Origin: Piscicoccus intestinalis NBRC 104926
GTDB lineage: Bacteria; Actinomycetota; Actinomycetes; Actinomycetales; Dermatophilaceae
NCBI RefSeq assembly: GCF_001515525.1
Contig: NZ_BCNQ01000010.1
Span: forward strand, 1-64,000
DNA length: 64,000 nt
Reading direction: 5' to 3'
Below the pieces are notes generated by a model. That model saw nothing but the letters and a program-made list of their open reading frames with translations, was not told the origin of the DNA and did not search any database. Every line of letters starts with the position of its first letter. Position 1 is the stretch's first letter. The translations under genes and the position numbers were made by a program. Shown one piece after another: positions 29,542 through 38,510 of the stretch.

Positions 29542-29780
29542 CAGTCGAGGTCGGAGAGGTCGCTGCGTCGCCCCAGCTCGGCGATTCCCGCCAGCTCGTC
29601 GTCGTCCGGCGACATCGCAGCGTAAATCGCCGCATCCCGTTCGGCGCAGGCCCGCCGGCGCTCTCGGCGAAGCGCGCGCTCGACGAGCGAGGCCCTGCTG
29701 CGCGCACGCCCGGCTCCGACCTCCGCATCGGCGAACGCGACGAGGTCATCGGCGATCCGCACGGTGATCTGAGTCGTCAT
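29541..29780 (-). CDS. Ribbon-helix-helix antitoxin partner of MazF
   Basis: A 79-residue protein starting TTQITVRIADDLVAFADAEVGAGRARSRASLVERAL, a ribbon-helix-helix DNA-binding domain, followed by an acidic tail (SPDDDELAGIAELGRRSDLSDLD) suited to wrapping the toxin. It probably represses its own promoter at the inverted repeat just upstream (29789-29817). Confidence 0.88.
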   Translation of the reverse strand: MTTQITVRIADDLVAFADAEVGAGRARSRASLVERALRRERRRACAERDAAIYAAMSPDDDELAGIAELGRRSDLSDLD

Positions 29781-29788
29781 CTCGTCAC

Positions 29789-29817
29789 GATACCGACATG
29801 GGAGTCACTTCGGTATC
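29789..29817. promoter_or_regulatory. Inverted repeat operator before the RHH-MazF operon
   Basis: Perfect 8-bp arms GATACCGA (29789-29796) and TCGGTATC (29810-29817) separated by 13 bases, starting nine bases upstream of the antitoxin ATG. This is where an autoregulating RHH antitoxin would bind. Confidence 0.6.
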
Positions 29818-29899
29818 AGGGCGATTGCGGCTGCTGTTCACTGCGCCCACCGGGTCCGGCCGAGTTTCGTCACGATGGCCCGCTCGAGACGGACGGGAA

Positions 29900-30074
29900 C
29901 AGCATGTATCGATGTATTGAGACAATGAACGGAAGTGTCGGCACGCAGTGGCGAGAGCCCGGGCCGGCGGTCGAGACGCATCTGTCGCTGCGGTTGCGCG
30001 GCGTCATGACGTGCCTGAGCCACGGGATGTGGCGTGCGGCCCTGCACCGAGACCGTTCGGTGGCTAGCGTCGGT
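29900..30074 (+). pseudogene. Remnant of a PucR-type regulator 3' end
   Basis: Reads YRCIETMNGSVGTQWREPG PAVETH, then LRLRGVM, matching YQRIDTIDRLISAQWRQPGP AVETH, then LRLRGVM, at the C-terminus of the intact GAF-PucR regulator at 48242-50011. DNA similarity to 49877-50060 is about three quarters by eye and runs through the stop into the following spacer. Everything upstream is missing. The upstream edge touches the MazF antitoxin promoter region. It marks one end of a duplicated segment also containing the HepT remnant at 30858-31006. Confidence 0.75.
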
Positions 30075-30076
30075 GA

Positions 30077-30817
30077 ATGGGCATCTACTTCCCCGACCCG
30101 TTCCCCGTCTCGCCGGCGGCCACGTGGTTCCCGGGCGGCCATGACGTGGAGTTGACGACGCAGGACGGGCTGCGGCTGGGCGCCTGGCTCGTCGAGCCCG
30201 TCGGCGAAAAACGTGACGTGGCCGTGCTGTTCGCGCCAGGCAACGGCGGTAGCCGGGAGGGGCGGGTGCCGCTCTTCGCGGCGCTGGCCGACCTGGGCCT
30301 GACCGTGCTCGCGCTCGACTACCGCGGCTACGGCGGCAACCCCGGCGACCCGTCCGAAGACGGGCTCGCCGCCGACGCCCGGGCGGGCGCGGAGTACCTG
30401 CGCGAGGTCGGCTTCGCTCCCGAGCGCACGATCTATCTCGGGGAGTCCCTGGGTACGGGCGTGGTGACCCGTCTCGCGACCACCGATCGCCCGGCCGGGC
30501 TGGCCCTGCGGTCGCCATACACGAGCATCGTCGAGGTCGGCGAGGTTCACCCGGGATTCCTGCCGCCGGAGCGTCGAGACGTCGACGCCTTCCCGCTCCT
30601 GGACTACCTCGCCGATCTCGATGTGACCGTCACGGTCATCCACGGCACGGCCGACGACGTCGTGCCCTCCGTGATGAGCGCGCAGGTCGCGCGGGCCGCC
30701 CGGGACCTGCGCGAGGAACTACGCCTCGACGGAGTCGGTCACAACGACGCGGTGATGTTCGGCCCGGTCGTCGCGCAGGCCGTGGCCCGGCTCGTCGACG
30801 AGGTGGTTCCGGCGTGA
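30077..30817 (+). CDS. Alpha/beta hydrolase (serine hydrolase)
   Basis: A 246-residue protein with a standard triad: nucleophile in YLGESLGTG, Asp in HGTADDVVP, His in VGHNDAV. The core resembles ABHD13/YfhR-type hydrolases (LFAPGNGG, LDYRGYGGNPG). The ATG at 30077 lies in sequence still alignable with the PucR downstream spacer near 50.05 kb, so a hybrid origin of the first codons is possible. Substrate unknown. Confidence 0.85.
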   Translation: MGIYFPDPFPVSPAATWFPGGHDVELTTQDGLRLGAWLVEPVGEKRDVAVLFAPGNGGSREGRVPLFAALADLGLTVLALDYRGYGGNPGDPSEDGLAADARAGAEYLREVGFAPERTIYLGESLGTGVVTRLATTDRPAGLALRSPYTSIVEVGEVHPGFLPPERRDVDAFPLLDYLADLDVTVTVIHGTADDVVPSVMSAQVARAARDLREELRLDGVGHNDAVMFGPVVAQAVARLVDEVVPA

Positions 30818-30857
30818 GGCCCGCCTCCGACGAAGCACCCGCGACCGCTCAGGACCG

Positions 30858-31006
30858 CGTCGAACGACCGCGATACCCGGTCACCGCCGCGCTGCCGAGC
30901 CTGGTCGCGACGTGGATGTTGATGTCCGACGGCGAGATCGATGAGCTGGGTCAGCACACGCTCGAGCGCACGCCGCGTGAGTCGCTCGCGCGGGAGCCGA
31001 CGGTCG
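30858..31006 (-). pseudogene. HepT toxin remnant
   Basis: About 149 bases align with 51408-51556 inside the intact hepT (roughly 80% identity by eye). Translated, ERLTRRALERVLTQLIDLAV matches DRLTRRAVERVLTQLIDLAV, then a frameshift follows. The N-terminus and the catalytic RX4HXY region are gone. It lies in the same order and orientation relative to a PucR end as the intact hepT near 51 kb. Confidence 0.75.
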
Positions 31007-31224
31007 CACCCCCGAGGCGGCCGGCGCGTCGTTCTCGGCACCGACATCGGTTATACGCTCGTTTGAGGATCGGCCGCGACCTCGGGGCAGCCGGGGACGG
31101 GCCGATTGGTCACGGACGAGAAGGCCGTTCGCCGAGTCGAACCAGGACGATGCCGCTGAGGCCCACACCAGCTGCTCGCCGGGGGCGGCCTGCACGCGAG
31201 CGCACCCGGCGCGACGGGAGAGCG

Positions 31225-33741
31225 ATGAACAACCAGATCGACACCGACCGCGACGAGGCCGTCGATCGAGGTCTGCCGACGATCCTCGACCTACGTGATG
31301 TCCGACCGGCCTGGCTCTCGGACGTCGGCGGCAAAGCGGCGGGCCTGGCCGGCCTCATGAGCGCGGGCTTCCCAGTTCCGGAAGGCTTCTGCGTCACCAC
31401 GGCCGCCCACCGCGACGGCGTCCTCGACCTGGACGCATTGGCGTCGGCCCTGACCGCGCTGGGCGATGGCCCCGTGGCGGTCCGCTCCAGCGCGACCACC
31501 GAAGACCTGCCGGACGCGAGCTTCGCCGGCCAGCAGGACACCGTGCTCAACGTGCGCGGCCTGCAGGCCGTGGCCACCGCCATCCGCCGGATCTGGGCGT
31601 CGCTGCACACGCCGCGAGCGGTCTCCTACCGCCAGGCCCGGGGCATCACCGCGGATCCGGCCATGGCCGTCGTGGTCCAGCGCATGGTCCAGCCGCGCGC
31701 CGCGGGCGTGCTGTTCACCGTCGACCCGCTCACCCAGACGCGCGGACGGGCGGCGATCGACGCCGCCGAGGGTCTGGGCACCCAGGTCGTCGACGGCGTC
31801 GTCGGCTCCGATCACTACACGATCGACGCGAACGGGACGATCACCGGCCCGAGCGGCGGATGCCTGCGCATCGCCGAGGTTCGCGAGCTGGCCAGGATCG
31901 GTCGGCACGTCGAGGAGACCTTCGGTCGCCCTCAGGACATCGAGTGGGCCATCGACCATGACGGCACCCTGTGGCTGCTGCAGTCGCGGGCCATCACGAG
32001 CCTCTTCCCCCTCGTCGAGAACCCCGGGGGCGAGCCTCGCGCCTTCATGGAGGTCGGCCACATGCAGGGGATGCACGGACCGGCCACGCCGATGGGCCAG
32101 GCCGTGCTGGATCAGGCCCTGCAGGACTGGCTCGAGCCGTTCGGGTTCACCGACGTCCGACCGGGGGCGTGGTTGACCTACGTCGCCCACCGGATGTACG
32201 TGGACCTGACCGCCTATCTGTGCAGTTCCACCACGCGCTCGCACCTGGACGCGTCCCTGGACGTGTACGGTCCGCGGGTCAAACGGGCGGTGCTCAGCCT
32301 GCTCGACGACCCGCGGTTCAACCCGACGCAGTCCCTGCCGCTCCGGCCGCGGACGCTCGCCCGCCTCCTCGTGCGGGTGCTCGCACCCATGCTGGCCCGC
32401 TGCGTCGTCGCGCTCGCCGACCCCCGCGCCGCGCGGGAGCGGGCCTTCGCCGCCGCCCAGACCCTGCGGCAGTGCTCCGTCGTGCCCGACGACCTCGACG
32501 CCTCGACCCGGCTGCGTCTGGCGTCCCGCCTCCAGCGGCCCCTCATGTACGCGGTCTCCGAGCAGCTCGGCGCCCTCTACGGCGCACTCCTGGCGCGCGA
32601 GGTCGCGACGGGATTGCTGGCCGGCATCGCCACCCGCGACGAGGTCGATCAGACCCAGCGGGGCATGCCCTACAACGTCACCGTCGACATGGACCTCGCG
32701 CTCTGGGAGGTGGCCCAGCGCGCCCGGGGGCACGGACACGCGGCGCTGCTCACCGACACCCCGCCGGAGGAGCTCGCCCGCCGGTACCGCGCCGGTGCAC
32801 TGCCCGACATCGGCCTGGCGGAGTTCCTGCGGCGGTACGGTCACCGGGGCGCCGCCGAGATCGACGTGGGCGTGCCGCGCTGGCACGAGGACCCCACGGC
32901 CGTCTTCGCCGCCCTCGCCGGATACGTGCAGGTCACCGACCCCGAGGCCGCACCCGACCAGCGGTACGCGCGCGCCATGGCGCAGGCCGAGCGGTCCCTG
33001 AGCAGGCTCGGCGAGCGAGCGATCAGGCAGCGCCCGCTGCGAGGCCGGGTCGCCATGTTCCTGCTCCACCGCAATCGCGAGCTGGGCGGCCTGCGCGAAC
33101 TGCCGAAATTCAGCTGGCTCTACCCGCTCGACCAGGTGCGCACGCAGCTGCTGCGCACCGGCGAACAGCTCGTCGAACGCGGGCTCCTCGACCGGCCCGA
33201 CGACATCATGATGCTGTTCTGGCCGGAGGCCGAACAGGCCGCGGCCGGCGCCGACCTGCGTGCCCTGGTCGCCGAGCGCCGCCGCGCACACGACCGCGAA
33301 CGGCGTCGGGTCCACGTGCCCGCGCTGCTGCTCTCGGACGGCACCGACGTGGAAGCCACGCTGCCCGCGCTCGTCGACGAGGGCGTCCTGGCGGGACTGG
33401 CCGCCGCACCCGGCGTGGCCAGGGGCCGGGTTCGGGTCGTCCACGATCCCCGCACGGCCACCGTGCTACCCGGCGAGATCCTCGTGGCCCGCACCACCGA
33501 CCCAGGCTGGACCCCGCTGTTCCTGACCGCCGCCGCCCTGGTCACCGAGACCGGCTCACCGATGGCCCACGGCCCCACCGTCGCCCGCGAATACGGCATC
33601 CCCGCCGTCATCTGCCTCGCCGACGCGACGACGAGGCTGACCACCGGCGCGTACATCGAGGTCGACGGGTCCGCCGGGACCGTTCGGCCACTCGATGTGA
33701 GCGACGGCGACGGCTCAGAGGCCCAGCTGCGAACCAGCTGA
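31225..33741 (+). CDS. Rifampicin phosphotransferase-like PEP-utilising enzyme
   Basis: An 838-residue protein with three parts: an N-terminal PEP/pyruvate-binding ATP-grasp domain (VGGKAAGLAGLMSAGFPVPEG, VRSSATTEDLPDASFAGQQDT), a large helical middle domain (about 310-720), and a C-terminal swivelling His domain with catalytic His782 in TETGSPMAHG, followed by REYGIPAVICL. Rph enzymes have this exact order and about 865 residues, and inactivate rifamycins by phosphorylation at the C21 hydroxyl. A PEP synthase paralogue of unknown substrate is the alternative. ATG at 31225 follows GGGAGAG. I saw no rifamycin-associated element upstream. Confidence 0.75.
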   Translation: MNNQIDTDRDEAVDRGLPTILDLRDVRPAWLSDVGGKAAGLAGLMSAGFPVPEGFCVTTAAHRDGVLDLDALASALTALGDGPVAVRSSATTEDLPDASFAGQQDTVLNVRGLQAVATAIRRIWASLHTPRAVSYRQARGITADPAMAVVVQRMVQPRAAGVLFTVDPLTQTRGRAAIDAAEGLGTQVVDGVVGSDHYTIDANGTITGPSGGCLRIAEVRELARIGRHVEETFGRPQDIEWAIDHDGTLWLLQSRAITSLFPLVENPGGEPRAFMEVGHMQGMHGPATPMGQAVLDQALQDWLEPFGFTDVRPGAWLTYVAHRMYVDLTAYLCSSTTRSHLDASLDVYGPRVKRAVLSLLDDPRFNPTQSLPLRPRTLARLLVRVLAPMLARCVVALADPRAARERAFAAAQTLRQCSVVPDDLDASTRLRLASRLQRPLMYAVSEQLGALYGALLAREVATGLLAGIATRDEVDQTQRGMPYNVTVDMDLALWEVAQRARGHGHAALLTDTPPEELARRYRAGALPDIGLAEFLRRYGHRGAAEIDVGVPRWHEDPTAVFAALAGYVQVTDPEAAPDQRYARAMAQAERSLSRLGERAIRQRPLRGRVAMFLLHRNRELGGLRELPKFSWLYPLDQVRTQLLRTGEQLVERGLLDRPDDIMMLFWPEAEQAAAGADLRALVAERRRAHDRERRRVHVPALLLSDGTDVEATLPALVDEGVLAGLAAAPGVARGRVRVVHDPRTATVLPGEILVARTTDPGWTPLFLTAAALVTETGSPMAHGPTVAREYGIPAVICLADATTRLTTGAYIEVDGSAGTVRPLDVSDGDGSEAQLRTS

Positions 33742-33797
33742 CGACGACCGAGCGCGGCCGCAGACCCGCACCCCACCGCCGAGCGCCCCCGGCTGGC

Positions 33798-34520
33798 TCA
33801 GAAGAAGTGCAGCAGCTCGAGCCGCTGCGCCGCGTCGGCGACGAGGAGGAATCCGACGATGCCGAGGACCCAACCGAGCAGCTCGTCTGCGTTGCGGGAA
33901 AACCAGTCCCCGAGTCGCACGAGCACGGGCTCGATCGCCCGATGTGCCACGAGCCGGAGAACGAGCAGCACCAACGCGGGACCGGTCATCACGAGGACGT
34001 AGCCCGCGAGGGTCCCGCCGACGGCGAGCGGGCCGAGCTTCGCCTGGGTGATGATCCCGATGGCGCCGAGGTAGGGCAGCATCGAGGCGACCTCGACCAG
34101 GCCGGCCGCGAGCGCCACCGCCATCACGACTCCTGCCCGCGGCTTGTCGCCGACCAGCGCCTGCGTCCAGCGCTCACGCCGCGACGTCCCGGCCACCGCC
34201 CGTCGCCGTGCCGCGCGCTTCTTGTCGAAGCGGAAGCTCCACGCGAACAGGCCGACACCCACAGCCAACTGCCCGTAGGTGAGCAGTCCCCCGTCGTCGA
34301 GGCCGGCGAAGGCCCGCTGCAGGCCCGCCGCTCCGAGGACGAGGACGACCCCGAGGAGCCAGTAGAACCCGGCGATGGTCGCGAGGTAACCCAAGAGAGC
34401 GGCGACCCGCACCCGCGGCTGGACCAGCATGTACACGGGGATTCCGAGCGTGCCGAAGCTCGTGCTGTCGACGAGGGCCAGTGCCGCGAGGGCTGCAGCG
34501 GTGGCGACGACGGTGTCCAT
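33798..34520 (-). CDS. GAP/Sap (SfLAP) family membrane protein
   Basis: A 240-residue protein with six hydrophobic helices, starting MDTVVATAAALAALALVDSTSFGTLGIPVYMLVQPR, the signature of GAP/SfLAP proteins (named from mycobacterial glycopeptidolipid and sulfolipid addressing proteins). A cytosolic basic loop (FDKKRAARRRAVAG) lies near residue 100. Divergent from the TetR gene that probably controls it. Cargo unknown. Confidence 0.82.
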   Translation of the reverse strand: MDTVVATAAALAALALVDSTSFGTLGIPVYMLVQPRVRVAALLGYLATIAGFYWLLGVVLVLGAAGLQRAFAGLDDGGLLTYGQLAVGVGLFAWSFRFDKKRAARRRAVAGTSRRERWTQALVGDKPRAGVVMAVALAAGLVEVASMLPYLGAIGIITQAKLGPLAVGGTLAGYVLVMTGPALVLLVLRLVAHRAIEPVLVRLGDWFSRNADELLGWVLGIVGFLLVADAAQRLELLHFF

Positions 34521-34541
34521 GCGGGTCTCCGATCATGATGG

Positions 34542-34592
34542 CTTTTTAGAACAGTCGCATGAAAACCGATTCAGAGCAAGTGTGCTAAAAAG
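34542..34592. promoter_or_regulatory. Divergent promoter/operator region of TetR and GAP genes
   Basis: An 8-bp inverted repeat CTTTTTAG (34542-34549) / CTAAAAAG (34585-34592) with 35 bases between lies in the 77-base gap, an unusually A/T-rich stretch for this genome. It may hold overlapping divergent promoters and the TetR site. The right arm overlaps the AAGGAGG ribosome-binding site of the TetR gene. Confidence 0.45.
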
Positions 34593-34597
34593 GAGGG

Positions 34598-35239
34598 GTG
34601 CCCAAGATCGTCGATCACGCCGCTCGCCGTGAGGAACTCGCGGGGGCTGTCTGGCGCCTGGTGGGGCGCGAGGGTATCGCCGGTGCCTCCGTGCGCGGAG
34701 TCGCCGCCGAGTCCGGCTGGTCGATGGGGGCGATCAGGCACTACTTCTCAACCCACGACGAACTCCTCCGGTTCGCGCTGGAGGTCATGACGAGGCGGAT
34801 CAGCGAGCGGGTGCTGGCGCTGTACTCCGACCACCGATCGGGGGACGCCGATCGTGCGCGGCTGGCCCTGGAACAACTTCTCCCGATCGATTCGGACCGG
34901 ACGGTCGAGGTGCTGGTGTGGCTGGGTTTCATGACCCGCGCGCGCATCGACCCCGATCTCGACGAGATCCGGCTCGAGGGTTGGCGGGGAGAGCGGTTCA
35001 TCTGCCGTCTGGCCGTCGCGGATACCACCGGGGTGCCCCTGCCCGCCTCGCTGGAGGCGCAGCTCGCCCCGCAGCTCGAGGAGGCGGCCGCGCGCGTGCA
35101 CCTGGGAATCGACGGCCTCAGCATCCAGGCCGCCATCTACCCGGAGTTCTGGCCGGCCGACCAGCAACGCACCGCCGTCGCGACCCTGTTGGCCGAAGCC
35201 ACGGATCCCCACGCCATGTCGCCTCGCAGCGACGCCTGA
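34598..35239 (+). CDS. TetR/AcrR family transcriptional regulator
   Basis: A 213-residue protein with an N-terminal TetR HTH (REELAGAVWRLVGREGIAGASVRGVAAESGWSMGAIRHYF) and a C-terminal ligand-binding domain. GTG start at 34598 follows AAGGAGG very closely. It is divergent from the GAP-family membrane protein, the usual arrangement for repressor and regulated transporter. Confidence 0.88.
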   Translation: MPKIVDHAARREELAGAVWRLVGREGIAGASVRGVAAESGWSMGAIRHYFSTHDELLRFALEVMTRRISERVLALYSDHRSGDADRARLALEQLLPIDSDRTVEVLVWLGFMTRARIDPDLDEIRLEGWRGERFICRLAVADTTGVPLPASLEAQLAPQLEEAAARVHLGIDGLSIQAAIYPEFWPADQQRTAVATLLAEATDPHAMSPRSDA

Positions 35240-35324
35240 CGTTCGCGCCGAAGGGGCGCCCGGGTCGACTGCCACTCGCACGAGCGTCGACGACGACGGG
35301 CTCTCCTGACCCGGCCCTATCGCC

Positions 35325-38300
35325 TCAGATCGCGACGGCCGAGTCGGCGTACAGGTCGGCGGGCATGGCCTGCTCGAGGCGCCAGGTGATGGCGATCGGA
35401 CGGTCTCCGGTGTGGCTCTCGTAGCGGGCGGGGCCGAGGAACGTGTACGGCTCGGTGCCGAACTCTCCGGACCGCTCGCGCCGCACGAACAGCAGGACCG
35501 TGCTGGTGCCGTCGCGGTAGCGCCGGCCGGTCGGGGAGTCGAGCGACGTCGTCGACTGGCTCTCCCAGTGAAAGCGCGTCGGGCTCAACGGATAGTCGCG
35601 GTACAGCGTGGTCGGAGAGTAGTCGGCCTCCGACTTGCGCAGGGTGACGAAGAAGGCGTCGATCGGCTGCCCGTCGACGGTCGTGAACAACACGCCCTCC
35701 CGGAAGTGCGCGGGTTTGCGCTCGAGGGTGCCGCGGTCGAGGGCGGCCAACACCTCCTCGCGCGTGTAGCGCGCGTGCACCTGCAGGGGCACGCGGGCGA
35801 GCGGCCCCGCCAGCGGGGTGGTCGCGTGGCGGGTGTTGTCGAAGCCCAGTTCAACGACCGCGCTCAGGCTCTCGCGCGTGACCGTCTCCGCGCGGAGTCG
35901 GTCGAACCCCTCTGCATACGAGCCGAACCCGCCGCCATCGGGCCACAGCGTGAAGAACAGCATCCGCGCCAGGCGCTGCTCGAGCTGACTGAGCGCGTCG
36001 TAGTCAGCGCCGGTGTCGAGCAGCCGGCGATACGCCAGGCCGCGACCCGAATCGTCGACGTGGGCGACCGCACGGGCTCGCCGGGCCAGCGCCGTCTCCA
36101 GCGGAGACGGTTCGCCGACGAGGAGCCCGGCGTCGCGGCGCAGGGTGGTCCAGGACTTGTCCGCCCGCAGCACGGTGGGCAGCTCGATGCCGGTGTCGGT
36201 GAGGAACGTGCGCAGATCGTCGGTCGGATGTGCGCGCAGCTCGTTCGTCAGCGCGCGCCAGTTCATCGACAGATGGCGGCGGACGTTGTCGAGAACCTGT
36301 GCCTGCACGACGCGGTCGAGCACGATCTGGCAGCCGGAGGGCAGGAACGGAAAGCCCTTTTCGATGTCGCGCACGAGCCCGCTGCGCGTGGCACCGGTGA
36401 GCGCCCGGAACCGCAGGTCGCTGCGGAACTCGGCGCGGTGGTGGCCGACGAAGTCGAGCGCGGTGAGCACGGCTTTGCTCTCGGCGAGCCGCAATCCGCG
36501 CCCCAACTGCTGCAGGAACAGGGTCGGGCTCTCGGTGGGGCGCAGGAAGAGGACGGTGTCGACCTCGGGGATGTCGACGCCCTCGTTGAACAGGTCGGCG
36601 GTGAACAGGGTCGTGAGCTCGCCGGCTCGCAGCGCCGCGAGCGACTCGGCCCGTTCGGCGGCCGGAGTCTGACCGGTCACCGCGCGCGCCGGCAACCCGG
36701 CCGCCTCGAACACCCGCGCCATGTACTGAGCGTGTGACACACCGGCGCAGAACCCGAGGGCCTTCATCGACGCGGGGTCGCTGATCTTGTCGTCGACCTG
36801 AGCCAGCACGAGCCGGGCGCGGGCGTCGTTGCCGGTGAACAGGTTCGCGAGCTGGGTGTCGTCGTAGCGTCCGGCGCGCCAGGTGATGGTGGACAGGTCG
36901 GTGCCGTCGGCGATCCCGAAGTAGTGAAACGGGCTCAGGAGGTCGGCGTTGATGGCGTCCCAGACGCGCAGCTCGGCGGCGGTGCGCCCGTCGAAGAAGC
37001 CGCGGACGTCGACGCCGTCGCCGCGTTCGGGGGTGGCGGTGAGGCCGAGCAGTTCGGCGGGCCGGAGCCGGTCGAGCACGCGCCGGTAGGTGGCGGCCTG
37101 CGCGTGGTGGAACTCGTCGATGACGACGACGTCGTAGGCGTCGGGCGGCAGTTCGTCGACGCGGTTGCTCAGCGACTGCACGCTGGCGAACACGTGCCGC
37201 CACCGTTCGGGCACCTGCCCGCCGACGTACAGCTCGCCGAACGCGCCGTCGGCGAGCACCTCGCGGTAGGTGCGCAGCGACTGCTCGAGGATCTCCCGGC
37301 GGTGGGCGACGAACAGCAGGCGAGGCCGGTCTCCGGCCGCGCGGGCCAGCCGACGGTAGTCGAGCGCAGCGACGACGGTCTTGCCGGTTCCGGTGGCGGC
37401 GACGACGAGGTTGCGATGCCTGTCGTGGAGTTCGCGCTCGGCGGTGAGGGATTCGAGGATCTGCTGCTGATGCGGGTAGGGCCGCACGTCGAGCCCGGAG
37501 ACGAGCAGGCTGGTCGGGGTCCGGCCCGTGGCACCGCGAATGGCCCGTTCGAGGCGGTCACGATCGGCGTCGTCGTCGGGGTCGTAGGGCGCGTATTCGT
37601 CGGAGTGCCAGTAGGTTTCGAAGGTCGCGGCGAACTTCTGCAGGAGGCTGGGTGTGGCCTTCGCCGAGAGCCGGACGTTCCATTCGGCGCCGTCGAGCAG
37701 CGCGCTGACGGTGAGATTCGAGGACCCGACGTAGGCGGTGTCGAAGCCGGTTCGACGGCGAAACAGCCAGCCCTTGGCGTGAAGTCGCGTCCGACGGGGG
37801 TCGTATTGCACCCGGATGGAGGCGCCGAAGTCGCGGGCGAGCCGGTCGAGCGCCTTGACCTCGGTGCTGCCGAGATACGTGGTCGTGATGATCCGAAACG
37901 GCACGTCGCGCTCGCGGAGCCGGCTCAGCTGCTCCTCGAGGGTGCGCATGCCGTGCCACTTGACGAACGCGCAGATGAGGTCGACGCCGTCGCTGGTGTC
38001 GAGTTCGGCCTTGAGCTCGGACCCCAGGCTCGGGTCGCCGTGCGCGTTGGTGAGCAGCGCGACGTCGGCCAGCGGCGTGCTGGGGCGCACGCCCTCGGGA
38101 TACGTGGCCGCCCGCCCGAGACCGGTGGGCCGAGTGAGGCTCAGCAGCCGCCGAACCCCGTCGTCGGGCTCCTCCCCCAGGGCCCCGATCGCCTCCAGCA
38201 CGCTCTGCACGATCTGGAGCCGACGGGTCTCGTCGGCTCCGGACGGTTCCCGCAGCGCCCGCAGAACGGCGCGGCCGAGGTGTCGCGCCAGCACGACCGG

Positions 38301-38426
38301 TTGGTCGGCGTGGTCGACGTCGGCGATCTGCGCGACGAGGCCGTCGCGCTGCGCCAGTCGCCGGAGCAGCTCGGAGGTGACGACGGATTCGTGCAGCCCC
38401 TCGGCCAATCCGTCTGCGCTGGTCAC
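35325..38426 (-). CDS. PLD nuclease-like + DEAD/DEAH helicase + DUF3427 protein
   Basis: A 1033-residue protein. Residues about 130-270: phospholipase D-like domain with a HxK motif (RLHAKGWLF, near 213) and SSNLT. Residues about 310-700: superfamily 2 helicase with Walker A TGTGKT near 342, DEFHH near 435, LTATPERGDG and QQLGRGLRL. Residues about 750-1033: DUF3427. These large proteins are found in accessory regions and are suspected in defence or repair. GTG at 38426 was chosen as the first start after which the sequence looks coding. Divergent from the unknown gene at 38511 across 84 bases. Confidence 0.85.
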   Translation of the reverse strand: MTSADGLAEGLHESVVTSELLRRLAQRDGLVAQIADVDHADQPVVLARHLGRAVLRALREPSGADETRRLQIVQSVLEAIGALGEEPDDGVRRLLSLTRPTGLGRAATYPEGVRPSTPLADVALLTNAHGDPSLGSELKAELDTSDGVDLICAFVKWHGMRTLEEQLSRLRERDVPFRIITTTYLGSTEVKALDRLARDFGASIRVQYDPRRTRLHAKGWLFRRRTGFDTAYVGSSNLTVSALLDGAEWNVRLSAKATPSLLQKFAATFETYWHSDEYAPYDPDDDADRDRLERAIRGATGRTPTSLLVSGLDVRPYPHQQQILESLTAERELHDRHRNLVVAATGTGKTVVAALDYRRLARAAGDRPRLLFVAHRREILEQSLRTYREVLADGAFGELYVGGQVPERWRHVFASVQSLSNRVDELPPDAYDVVVIDEFHHAQAATYRRVLDRLRPAELLGLTATPERGDGVDVRGFFDGRTAAELRVWDAINADLLSPFHYFGIADGTDLSTITWRAGRYDDTQLANLFTGNDARARLVLAQVDDKISDPASMKALGFCAGVSHAQYMARVFEAAGLPARAVTGQTPAAERAESLAALRAGELTTLFTADLFNEGVDIPEVDTVLFLRPTESPTLFLQQLGRGLRLAESKAVLTALDFVGHHRAEFRSDLRFRALTGATRSGLVRDIEKGFPFLPSGCQIVLDRVVQAQVLDNVRRHLSMNWRALTNELRAHPTDDLRTFLTDTGIELPTVLRADKSWTTLRRDAGLLVGEPSPLETALARRARAVAHVDDSGRGLAYRRLLDTGADYDALSQLEQRLARMLFFTLWPDGGGFGSYAEGFDRLRAETVTRESLSAVVELGFDNTRHATTPLAGPLARVPLQVHARYTREEVLAALDRGTLERKPAHFREGVLFTTVDGQPIDAFFVTLRKSEADYSPTTLYRDYPLSPTRFHWESQSTTSLDSPTGRRYRDGTSTVLLFVRRERSGEFGTEPYTFLGPARYESHTGDRPIAITWRLEQAMPADLYADSAVAI

Positions 38427-38510
38427 GAGTTCAGGCTCACGTATCGGATGGGGCCCGTCAACCAGGCGGGGCCGCGCCGATCGCGGGTGGGCTCGGTAGC
38501 CTGACGGGCC

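Noticed and set aside
31007-31224. Rifamycin-associated element upstream of the Rph-like gene
   Set aside because: No matching inverted repeat was seen in this interval.
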